This document shows, in pieces, positions 1 to 5,690 of a DNA stretch of 7,390 nt; positions within the stretch are counted from its first letter, which is position 1, and the number at the start of each line of letters is the position of its first letter. Where the stretch lies: positions 1 through 7,390 of the forward strand of contig JAPOQV010000442.1 in assembly GCA_026710565.1 (NCBI GenBank), written 5' to 3'. Both the position numbers and the translations under genes were made by a program. The notes under the pieces are model-generated. The model had not been told where the DNA came from and made no database searches. It saw only the letters and a program-made list of their open reading frames with translations. This stretch comes from Spirochaetaceae bacterium (lineage in GTDB: Bacteria > Spirochaetota > Spirochaetia > SZUA-6 > Bin103).

Positions 1-861
1 GTCCGGCGTGCCGCCGCCGAGGGCTACCGCGTCTTCAAGATGCACAGCAGCCCGCTTTATGACGTGATCGAGCAGACCAGAGCGGCCGAGGAGGTTGCCC
101 CTCCCGGATTCCGCCTCCACTGGGACTTCAACCACACGCGCACGCCGGGCGCCGTGCTCCCGATCGTGGATGAGTTGCAGCACCACTCCATCGTCGGCTT
201 CATCGAGGATCCGCTGCCCTGGGACGACCTGGACGGCTGGCGCAGCCTACGCAGCAGGACCCGCATTCCGCTGGTGATGCACATCCCGCCCCTCGCACCG
301 GCGCAACGCGGCGTGCTGGAGGCGGCCGACCTGTACATGATCGGCGCGCGCGGCATCGGGCGCGCGATGCGTCAGGGGTACGCGTACGCGGCCGCCAACA
401 AGCAGGTGATCGTCCAGCAGACCGGCAACACGCTCATGAAAGCCCTGACGCTGCACCAGGCGGCGGTCCTGCCGACGGCCACCGCCCACACCGTCACCGC
501 CGACGACCAGTACGCGGCAGACATCACCACCACGCGCATCCCGGTCGTCGAGGGCAGCTCACGGGTCCCGGAGACGCCCGGGCTCGGCGTGGACGTGGAC
601 GAGGAGGCGCTGCGGCGCGCGGCGGACCGCGACCCGCTTCCGCGCCCCGAGTTCGTCGGCGTGACCCGCTTGCCCGGCGGCGCGACGCTCTACACGCTCG
701 GTGACCCGGACCTGGAACGCCTGACCGGATTCGAGGAAGGCGCGCAGCCCGGGATCAGGCTCGAGCGCTGGGTTGTCGACGGCAGCGCCGCGTACCGTGC
801 CACCCTCGACCGCCTGCGACGGGACGGTCCGTTCACCGAGCCACCGCCCGAGCCCGCCTGA
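1..861 (+). CDS. Enolase-superfamily (MR/MLE-like) enzyme, C-terminal part
   Basis: The reading frame is open from base 1, so the N-terminus (capping domain and start of the barrel) lies outside the window; an ATG at 40 is internal, not the start. The visible 286 residues resemble the barrel of the enolase superfamily, whose members abstract a proton alpha to a carboxylate held by a Mg2+ ion, often in sugar-acid dehydration. Signs are the KMH stretch (residues 13-15 of the fragment) at the catalytic-lysine strand, WDFN with a likely metal-ligand Asp (codon 124), and IEDPLPWDD with a likely metal-ligand Glu (codon 205). The next strand reads IPLVMHIPP, where the family normally has Asp or Glu, so the third metal ligand looks non-canonical (His, codon 280). 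It ends 105 bases before the ROK gene and may belong to the same pathway, though it is upstream of the operon promoter. The exact reaction cannot be assigned; a non-catalytic homologue is possible. Confidence 0.8.
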   Translation, partial: VRRAAAEGYRVFKMHSSPLYDVIEQTRAAEEVAPPGFRLHWDFNHTRTPGAVLPIVDELQHHSIVGFIEDPLPWDDLDGWRSLRSRTRIPLVMHIPPLAPAQRGVLEAADLYMIGARGIGRAMRQGYAYAAANKQVIVQQTGNTLMKALTLHQAAVLPTATAHTVTADDQYAADITTTRIPVVEGSSRVPETPGLGVDVDEEALRRAADRDPLPRPEFVGVTRLPGGATLYTLGDPDLERLTGFEEGAQPGIRLERWVVDGSAAYRATLDRLRRDGPFTEPPPEPA

Positions 862-901
862 GCAGCCGGCCCCACTCGATCCACGTCATCGGCGTGCGAG
901 C

Positions 902-930
902 TTGACAAGCCTCCTCGCGCATCCAACAAT
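902..930 (+). promoter_or_regulatory. Putative sigma70-type promoter of the ROK/ABC operon
   Basis: A perfect -35 hexamer TTGACA (902-907) is followed after 17 bases by AACAAT (925-930), a 4/6 match to TATAAT including its last three bases. This sits in the only relatively AT-rich patch of the 105-base gap between the enolase-superfamily gene and the ROK gene. Predicted transcription would begin at about 936-940, inside the adjacent palindrome, leaving a leader of roughly 30 bases before the ROK start codon. The hexamers and spacing are seen; use by a housekeeping sigma factor is inferred. Confidence 0.6.
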
Positions 931-953
931 TAGTTCGTTCATGGAACGAACTA
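931..953. promoter_or_regulatory. Perfect palindromic operator candidate
   Basis: Two 10-base arms, TAGTTCGTTC (931-940) and GAACGAACTA (944-953), are exact reverse complements around a 3-base centre ATG. The site starts directly after the predicted -10 box and covers the expected transcription start, 13 bases upstream of the ROK start codon. Size and symmetry suit a dimeric winged-helix repressor, and the adjacent gene encodes one, so binding by the ROK protein with autorepression and operon control is the natural inference. A role as an RNA hairpin is less likely given the position at the start site and its moderate AT content. Confidence 0.7.
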
Positions 954-966
954 TGAGAAAGGCCGC

Positions 967-2220
967 ATGAGCCGCGCCGCGCGCATCTCCCGCCGCATCT
1001 CGTTGCGCATGATCATGGAGGCGGTCATCCACGGCGGCCCGATCTCGCGGGCGAGCATCGCCAGGCAGACCGGCCTCTCCAAGCAGACCACCTCGGAGAT
1101 CGCCCGCATCCTGGAGACGGACGGCTGGATCCAGGAGAGCGGCCGCACCAGCGGCCACGTGGGCCGGATGGCCACCACCTACGAGGTGGTGCCCGACGCG
1201 GCGCTGTTCGCGGCCGTCGACCTGGGCGGCACCAAGGCGCGCACGGCGATCGCCGACCTCTCGTGCCGGATCGTCGCCGAGGAGGTGGAGCCGACCGCGC
1301 CGCGGGGCGGCCGGCACGTGCCGCACCAGATCGCACGCATGTGCCGCGCCGCGGCACGGCGCCGGGACATTCCCTTCGAGCGCGTGCGCGTCGCCGTCGT
1401 CGGCGTACCCGGCGTGCCGGAACGGGACTCCGGACGCATCCTGATGGCGCCGAACATCGCCGGCCTCGACGCGTTCGACTTCGCATCCGAGCTGGAGGAC
1501 GCCCTGGACATGGAGGTCCACGTCGAGAACGACGTCAACCTCGCCGTGCAGGGCGAGAACTGGCTCGGCGCCGGCGGCGGCGCCGACAACCTGGCGTTCA
1601 TCGCCCTGGGGACCGGCATCGGCGCCGGGCTCGTCCTGGGCGGCCAGCTTGTGCGCGGCGCCGCGGGCGCAGCCGGCGAGCTGGGCTTCCTGCCCTTCGG
1701 CGCCGATGCGCTGAGCCAGCCCGTGCATGCGGAGGGCGCGCTCGAACGGATCGTCGCCACCGAGGGAATCCGTACCCGCTACCAGGAGCGTTCGGGCCGG
1801 CAGGCGACCGTGCCTGAGATCTTCGACCGCGCCGAGCGCGGCGAAGCGGACGCCGCCGGCGTGCTCGACGAGACCGCCGAATACCTGGCACGGGCGATCG
1901 TCGCCCTGTGCGCGCTGACCGATCCCGGCACGGTGATCCTGGGCGGCTCGATCGGGGCGCGCCCGGAGCTGGTCGGACGCGTGCGCGCGCTGCTCGCCGG
2001 CGCCGTGCCGACTCCCGTCCGCATCGAGCCGAGCGAGCTCGGCGCGCGGGCGACCATCGCCGGCGCCGCAGCCGTCGCCCTCGGCCACCTGCACGACACC
2101 CTGTTCGGGCCGGACGTGCCCGAAGCGGACATCGCGCTGCCGCCCGCGCACATCATCGCCTTCGCCGACGGCGCCGAAGCCGGCGACCGCGACCGCGCCG
2201 GCAGCGAGGCGCGCCGATGA
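967..2220 (+). CDS. ROK-family transcriptional regulator
   Basis: A 417-residue protein with NagC/Mlc/XylR-like architecture. Residues ~10-58 form a winged helix-turn-helix (helices around ISRASIARQTGLSKQTTSEI and a wing ending in DGWIQESG). From ~82 a ROK/actin-like ATPase fold follows: DLGGTKAR phosphate loop (85-92), ENDVN with the ROK catalytic-position Asp190, GTGIGAG (215-221) and a late GGSIG loop (326-330). ROK regulators bind an operator as dimers and respond to a sugar or sugar phosphate. The usual zinc site is missing: the GE-x-GH histidine is Phe241 (GELGF) and the CxCGxxGCxE motif is absent. It should therefore act as a regulator rather than a kinase. The ATG at 967 is the only start in frame after the stop at 931, with a weak AAAGG (958-962) before it. 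It lies next to a palindrome it probably binds, and heads the transporter operon. Confidence 0.92.
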   Translation: MSRAARISRRISLRMIMEAVIHGGPISRASIARQTGLSKQTTSEIARILETDGWIQESGRTSGHVGRMATTYEVVPDAALFAAVDLGGTKARTAIADLSCRIVAEEVEPTAPRGGRHVPHQIARMCRAAARRRDIPFERVRVAVVGVPGVPERDSGRILMAPNIAGLDAFDFASELEDALDMEVHVENDVNLAVQGENWLGAGGGADNLAFIALGTGIGAGLVLGGQLVRGAAGAAGELGFLPFGADALSQPVHAEGALERIVATEGIRTRYQERSGRQATVPEIFDRAERGEADAAGVLDETAEYLARAIVALCALTDPGTVILGGSIGARPELVGRVRALLAGAVPTPVRIEPSELGARATIAGAAAVALGHLHDTLFGPDVPEADIALPPAHIIAFADGAEAGDRDRAGSEARR

Positions 2221-2363
2221 CGATGAGCCCGCGGCTTCGCGCTGTCCGCCGCACGCGTCAGCCCGAACGAAGGAGGACGACCCGTGTGCACCTGAACCTG
2301 CGTCGACCACCGGGCCGCCGCCGGCCCGCTACATCCGAAGACTCGACCCAAGGAGGACCATGA
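2217..2363 (+). CDS. Possible small ORF in the ROK-SBP gap (hypothetical)
   Basis: An ATG at 2217 overlaps the ROK stop codon (ATGA) and opens a 48-codon frame closing with TGA at 2361-2363, two bases before the binding-protein start. Inside it, a strong AAGGAGGA (2270-2277) lies 8 bases before a GTG at 2286, giving an alternative 25-residue product beginning (M)HLNLRRPPG. The product would be very basic (14 Arg in 48 residues), with no membrane segment or recognised motif. Arg-rich composition is typical of shadow frames in GC-rich DNA, which argues against it. The well-placed internal Shine-Dalgarno and the overlaps at both ends argue for it, either as a leader peptide or as a coupling ORF that carries ribosomes to the next gene. 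Function unknown. Confidence 0.25.
   Translation: MTMSPRLRAVRRTRQPERRRTTRVHLNLRRPPGRRRPATSEDSTQGGP
2311..2328 (+). promoter_or_regulatory. Small GC hairpin in the SBP leader
   Basis: CGGGCCG (2311-2317) and CGGCCCG (2322-2328) can form a 7-bp stem with a 4-base loop, ending 21 bases before the binding-protein Shine-Dalgarno. No T-run follows, so it is not an intrinsic terminator. It could protect the 5' end of a processed SBP message, but short GC hairpins are common by chance at this base composition. Confidence 0.3.
2350..2357 (+). promoter_or_regulatory. Strong ribosome binding site for the binding protein
   Basis: AAGGAGGA is a near-perfect Shine-Dalgarno placed 7 bases before the ATG at 2365. 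An ATG at 2360 is out of frame and closes after eight codons, so this site decides the start. It is stronger than those of the other genes here, as expected for a binding protein made in excess over its membrane partners. Confidence 0.8.
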
Positions 2364-2364
2364 C

Positions 2365-3438
2365 ATGTCCACGCATCAGATCCTGATCCGACGGCTTGCC
2401 GTGCTCGCCGTCGCCGCCGCGGCCCTGGCAGCCGCGATACCGGCCGTGGCGGAGACCATCGGCCCGCAGGGAGAATCGGCGACCCCGTCGCAGACCGTGA
2501 CCGTCTCCGACGACGGCGCCGCGACCCTCAAGGGAGGCGGCCACACCGCCGCGCTGCTGTGGCACGACCAGTCGGACTTCACCAACGCGGTCTCCGCTGG
2601 CGCCACCGACGAGTTCGCCCGACTGGGAATCGAGGTGATCGCCACCACCAACGCCGCGTTCGACGCCGCCAAGCAGCGCAGCGACATCGAGACCGCGCTG
2701 GTCAAGCAGCCCAGCATCATCCTGTCGCTGCCGCTCGATCCGGTGACCTCCGCGGAGGCGTTCCGTGCAGCGGTCGCCGACGGTGTGAAGCTGGTGTTCC
2801 TGTCCAACCTGCCGAACGGCTACGTGCACGGCGTCGACTACGCCGCGATCGTCACCGACGACCTGTTCCAGATGGGCAAGCAGGCCGCGGACGCTCTGGC
2901 CGAAGCCATGGGCGGCGCCGGCACGGTCGGCTGGATCTTCCATGACGCCGCCTATTACGTCACCAACCAGCGCGACAACGCCTTCAAGACCACCATCGAG
3001 AACGACTATCCGGACATCAGCATCGTCGCCGAGCAGGGCATCAGCGATCCGGCCCGCGCCGAGGAGATCGCCAACGCCATGCTGCTGCGCCATCCCGACC
3101 TGGGTGGCGTCTACGTGACCTGGGCCGGCCCGGCCGAGGGGGTGCTGGCATCGCTGCGCGCGAGCGGCAACGAGACCACGCGGATCGTCACCCTCGACCT
3201 GAGCGAGCCGATCGCGCTCGACATGGTGCAGGGCGGCAACGTGGTGGCCATCGTCGCCGACGAGGCCTACGAGCTGGGCCGCGCGATGGCAGCCGCCGGC
3301 GCACGGGCGCTGCTCGGCGAGGAGACGCCGCCGTTCGTGGTCGCGCCCGCGATCACCGTGAACGCGGACAACGTCGCCGAAGGCTGGCAGACGTCCCTGA
3401 ACCGCGATGCGCCGAAGAGCGTTCTGGAGGCAAGATAG
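2365..3438 (+). CDS. ABC sugar transporter, periplasmic substrate-binding protein (RbsB-like)
   Basis: A 357-residue periplasmic binding protein, type 1 fold, capturing the substrate for the permease/ATPase encoded downstream. Residues 1-29 are a Sec signal peptide: basic start (IRR), long Ala/Leu/Val core, and AVA-ET as a likely signal peptidase I site. No lipobox Cys is present, so the mature protein should be soluble in a Gram-negative periplasm. A ~28-residue linker precedes the first lobe, which begins near 60 (HTAALLWHDQSDF). Likely ligand-pocket positions by analogy with RbsB are the W66/F72 region, R203 in NQRDNAF, the TWAGPAEG loop (252-259), D278 in LDLS and D299 in VADEAYELG, where ribose-type proteins usually carry Gln. 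This acidic substitution could suit a cationic or amino-bearing ligand, but that is inference. The sugar cannot be named. It is followed by a strong hairpin and then the permease gene. Confidence 0.93.
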   Translation: MSTHQILIRRLAVLAVAAAALAAAIPAVAETIGPQGESATPSQTVTVSDDGAATLKGGGHTAALLWHDQSDFTNAVSAGATDEFARLGIEVIATTNAAFDAAKQRSDIETALVKQPSIILSLPLDPVTSAEAFRAAVADGVKLVFLSNLPNGYVHGVDYAAIVTDDLFQMGKQAADALAEAMGGAGTVGWIFHDAAYYVTNQRDNAFKTTIENDYPDISIVAEQGISDPARAEEIANAMLLRHPDLGGVYVTWAGPAEGVLASLRASGNETTRIVTLDLSEPIALDMVQGGNVVAIVADEAYELGRAMAAAGARALLGEETPPFVVAPAITVNADNVAEGWQTSLNRDAPKSVLEAR

Positions 3439-3442
3439 TAGC

Positions 3443-3476
3443 CGGCCGGCCTGCCGCATCGGTGGCAGGCCGGCCG
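3443..3476 (+). promoter_or_regulatory. Strong intercistronic hairpin between SBP and permease genes
   Basis: CGGCCGGCCTGCC (3443-3455) and GGCAGGCCGGCCG (3464-3476) form a perfect 13-bp stem around an 8-base loop, beginning four bases after the binding-protein stop. No T-run follows, so it is not a standard intrinsic terminator. In several ABC operons a hairpin after the binding-protein gene blocks 3' exonucleases or causes partial attenuation, keeping the binding protein more abundant than the permease. That role fits here. The open permease frame extends back into the right-hand arm, but the GTG there (3462) is not a credible start. Confidence 0.75.
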
Positions 3477-3499
3477 AGCACAACGAGAACGACCATAAC

Positions 3500-3504
3500 G
3501 AGGA
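3500..3504 (+). promoter_or_regulatory. Ribosome binding site that decides the permease start
   Basis: GAGGA lies 8 bases before the GTG at 3513. The in-frame ATG at 3522 has its purine run (GAGG) touching the codon, which is too close, and the GTG at 3462 is buried in a 13-bp hairpin with no Shine-Dalgarno. This supports 3513 as the start. Confidence 0.5.
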
Positions 3505-3512
3505 AGACCGGC

Positions 3513-4475
3513 GTGGCGAGGATGGTATGGACCACGAAGCGCGGAACCGTTCTCGATCCGCGCAACTACGTGGTCTACCTCGGCTTCCTGGCGATCTTCG
3601 TCTTCTTCACGGTGACCTTGGGCCAGTACGGCTTCGCCAGCGTCCGCAACCTGTCCAACATCGTCCTGCAGACCGCGCCCGCGTCGGTGCTGGCGGTCGG
3701 CGTGGTGTTCGTGCTGTCCGCGGGCGAGATCGACCTGTCCTTCGGCTCGATCGTCGCCGTGGCGGCCCTGGCCGCGGCGGTGGTCATGGGCGAGCAGCCG
3801 CTGGCCCTCGGGGTCGTCGCCGGCCTGGGCGCCGGCATCGTGATCGGACTGCTGAACGGCGTGCTGGTCGCCTATGTGCGGCTGCCGTCGTTCCTGGTGA
3901 CGCTGGCCACCCTCGGGCTGTTCGCCGGGGTGGCGCGGGCGATGACCAACCTGCGCTCCATCCCCGTGACCAACGACGCGTTCACGGGGTTCTTCGGGTC
4001 GGGATCGCTGGCCGGCATCCCGTCGCTGGTGCTGTGGACGGTTGCGGTGGTGGCCGCCGGCCACTTCGTCTACCGGGAGACCCGCCTTGGCGCGCACGTG
4101 CTGGCGACCGGCGACGACCCGCGCGCGGCCGAGGCGGCCGGCATCAACGTGCCGCGCGTCCGCCTGACCGTGCTGGCGATCAGCGGCGGCTGCGCGGGGC
4201 TCGCCGGGCTGCTCTACGCGGGCCGGCTGCAGGCGGCGAAGTACACGCTGGGCGAGAGCGACCTGATGACCGTGCTGGCCGCCGTCATCGTCGGCGGCAC
4301 GCTGCTCTCCGGCGGCAAGGGATCGGTCGTCGGCGCGCTGGTCGGGTCGCTGCTCATGGGCATGCTCAACAACGGCCTGATCCTGATGGGGCTCTCGGTC
4401 TCGGAGCAGATGATCGTGCGCGGCCTGATCATCCTGGGGGCGGTCGCCGTGTCCCTGCGCGAGACCAACCGGTGA
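3513..4475 (+). CDS. ABC sugar transporter permease (RbsC/FrcC-like)
   Basis: A 320-residue integral inner-membrane permease of the BPD_transp_2 (RbsC/AraH/FrcC) type, forming the translocation channel, probably as a homodimer. After a short basic N-terminus (~18 residues) come hydrophobic segments near 20-36, 54-69, 78-93, 98-121, 125-143, 169-187, 217-236, 252-266, 270-296 and 299-314. Family marks include SAGEIDLSFGS (69-79; GGIDLSVGS in RbsC), NGVLVAYVRLPSFLVTLATL (115-134), the cytoplasmic coupling loop GDDPRAAEAAGINVPRV (200-216) that should contact the ATPase, and VGGTLLSGGKGS (260-271). GTG at 3513 is chosen for its spaced GAGGA; a frame open back to 3462 would add 17 polar residues encoded partly by the hairpin. 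The length is normal for the family. The ATPase partner is not adjacent: a PLP-enzyme gene intervenes. Confidence 0.92.
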   Translation: MARMVWTTKRGTVLDPRNYVVYLGFLAIFVFFTVTLGQYGFASVRNLSNIVLQTAPASVLAVGVVFVLSAGEIDLSFGSIVAVAALAAAVVMGEQPLALGVVAGLGAGIVIGLLNGVLVAYVRLPSFLVTLATLGLFAGVARAMTNLRSIPVTNDAFTGFFGSGSLAGIPSLVLWTVAVVAAGHFVYRETRLGAHVLATGDDPRAAEAAGINVPRVRLTVLAISGGCAGLAGLLYAGRLQAAKYTLGESDLMTVLAAVIVGGTLLSGGKGSVVGALVGSLLMGMLNNGLILMGLSVSEQMIVRGLIILGAVAVSLRETNR

Positions 4476-4490
4476 GGCGGGAGCGAAGCG

Positions 4491-5690
4491 GTGTTTCTTG
4501 ACGTCCTGAGGCGGCGCAATCCGGCCCTGGTGGAGGCGGCGATCGCGCTGCACCAGGCGGGCCGCATCCCCGCGAACTGCTACGTCCTCGACCTGGACGC
4601 GGTGGAGGACAACGCCCGCGCGTTCAAGAGGCGCGCGGACGCGCTCGGCCTGACCGTGTTCGCGATGACCAAGCAGGTGGGACGGAACAGCGGCTTCTGC
4701 CGGGCACTGCAGCGCGGCGGCATCGACCGGGCGGTGGCCGTCGACATGGCGTGCGCGCGTCCCATCCGGGCCGCCGGCATGCGCGTCGGGCACCTCGGCC
4801 ACCTGGTGCAGGTGCCGCGCTTCGAGGCGGACGCCGCCGCCCGCGACGTCGCGCCGGACTACTGGACGGTGTTCAGCGGCGCCAAGGCGAGCGAGGCGGC
4901 TGCCGCCGGAACGCGGGCCGGCCGCACTCAGAAGCTGCTCGCCCGCATCCACGCCCCGGGAGACACCTTCTACCGCGGTCACGAGGGCGGCTTCGACGCT
5001 GACGACGTCGCCATAGTGGCGGCCGATCTGGATGCCCTGGGCGGCGCCCGCTTCGCCGGGATCACCACCTTTCCGGCGCTGCTGTACGACCACGAGACGG
5101 GCTCCGTCGCTCCCACCGCCAACCTGGCGACCCTCGGCCGCGCGCGGGAGGCGCTGGAGCGCGCCGGCTTCACCGGCATTGAGGTCAACGCGCCCGGCAC
5201 CACGTCGTCGGTGGTGCTGCAGGCGCTGGCCGACGCCGGCGCGACGCAGTGCGAGCCGGGCAACGGGCTGCACGGCACCACGCCCCTGCATGCGATCCGG
5301 GACCTGCCGGAGGTGCCCGCCATGCTGTACGTGACCGAGGTCTCGCACCTGCACGGCGGGCGCGCGTGCGCGTTCGGTGGCGGTCTCTACATCGATCCGG
5401 TGTTCCCGGACTACCAGGTACGGGCGATCGTCGCGGCCGAGCCGACGGTCGCCGACGCGGCGCTCGCCAACGTGGAGATGCCGGCGCCGGCGGCCATCGA
5501 CTACTACGCCATGATCGACGCCGGCGGGCGCGTGCGCCCTGCGCCCGGCGACTCGGTCGTGTTCGGCTTCCGCGCGCAGGCATTCGTGACCCGCGCCTAC
5601 GTGGCCGGCGTCACCGGGGTGCGCAACGGCTCCCCGGTGGTGGAGACGCTCGAGAACGGATTCGGCCGGGCGGAGCGGTGGCCGGCATGA
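4491..5690 (+). CDS. yhfX: YhfX-family PLP-dependent enzyme (alanine racemase-like fold type III)
   Basis: A 399-residue protein close to my recollection of E. coli YhfX, from the N-terminus (FL-VL-RR-NPALV against YhfX F-EALKRQNPAL) to the C-terminus. The alanine-racemase-like barrel begins at YVLDLDAVEDN (31-41). MTKQVGRN (59-66) carries K61, the likely PLP Schiff-base lysine; GHLVQVPR (103-110) follows. VNAPGTTSS (232-240) and EPGNGLHGTTP (255-265) are likely PLP-phosphate and cofactor-wall loops. A C-terminal beta domain ends in FRAQAFVTRAYV. No signal peptide, so cytoplasmic. The reaction of YhfX is not established; racemisation, deamination or cleavage of an amino-bearing substrate is possible. 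GTG start with GGGAG (4479-4483) 7 bases upstream; 15 bases separate it from the permease stop, and its own stop overlaps the ATPase start (ATGA). Its place inside an ABC cassette suggests it acts on the imported compound. Confidence 0.85.
   Translation: MFLDVLRRRNPALVEAAIALHQAGRIPANCYVLDLDAVEDNARAFKRRADALGLTVFAMTKQVGRNSGFCRALQRGGIDRAVAVDMACARPIRAAGMRVGHLGHLVQVPRFEADAAARDVAPDYWTVFSGAKASEAAAAGTRAGRTQKLLARIHAPGDTFYRGHEGGFDADDVAIVAADLDALGGARFAGITTFPALLYDHETGSVAPTANLATLGRAREALERAGFTGIEVNAPGTTSSVVLQALADAGATQCEPGNGLHGTTPLHAIRDLPEVPAMLYVTEVSHLHGGRACAFGGGLYIDPVFPDYQVRAIVAAEPTVADAALANVEMPAPAAIDYYAMIDAGGRVRPAPGDSVVFGFRAQAFVTRAYVAGVTGVRNGSPVVETLENGFGRAERWPA

Noticed and set aside
862..901. Terminator for the enolase-superfamily gene
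   Set aside because: Only a 4-bp CACG/CGTG pairing is visible and no T-run follows, so it is not supportable.
886..2310. 474-codon open frame on the minus strand
   Set aside because: Antisense to the ROK gene, low-complexity Ala/Gly/Arg/His product with no motifs. It would also run through the promoter and operator.
3443..3476. Intrinsic terminator after the binding-protein gene
   Set aside because: The stem is strong but the following bases (AGCACAACGAG) contain no T-run, and the operon clearly continues into the permease. It is kept only as a hairpin with a possible stability or attenuation role.
2329..3483. 384-codon minus-strand frame opposite the binding protein
   Set aside because: Mirror of the SBP coding sequence with no family resemblance or plausible ribosome site.
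3267..5354. 695-codon open frame on the minus strand
   Set aside because: Antisense to the permease and PLP-enzyme genes, His/Arg/Gln/Gly-rich with no recognisable domain. It is a shadow of third-position GC bias in well-identified genes.
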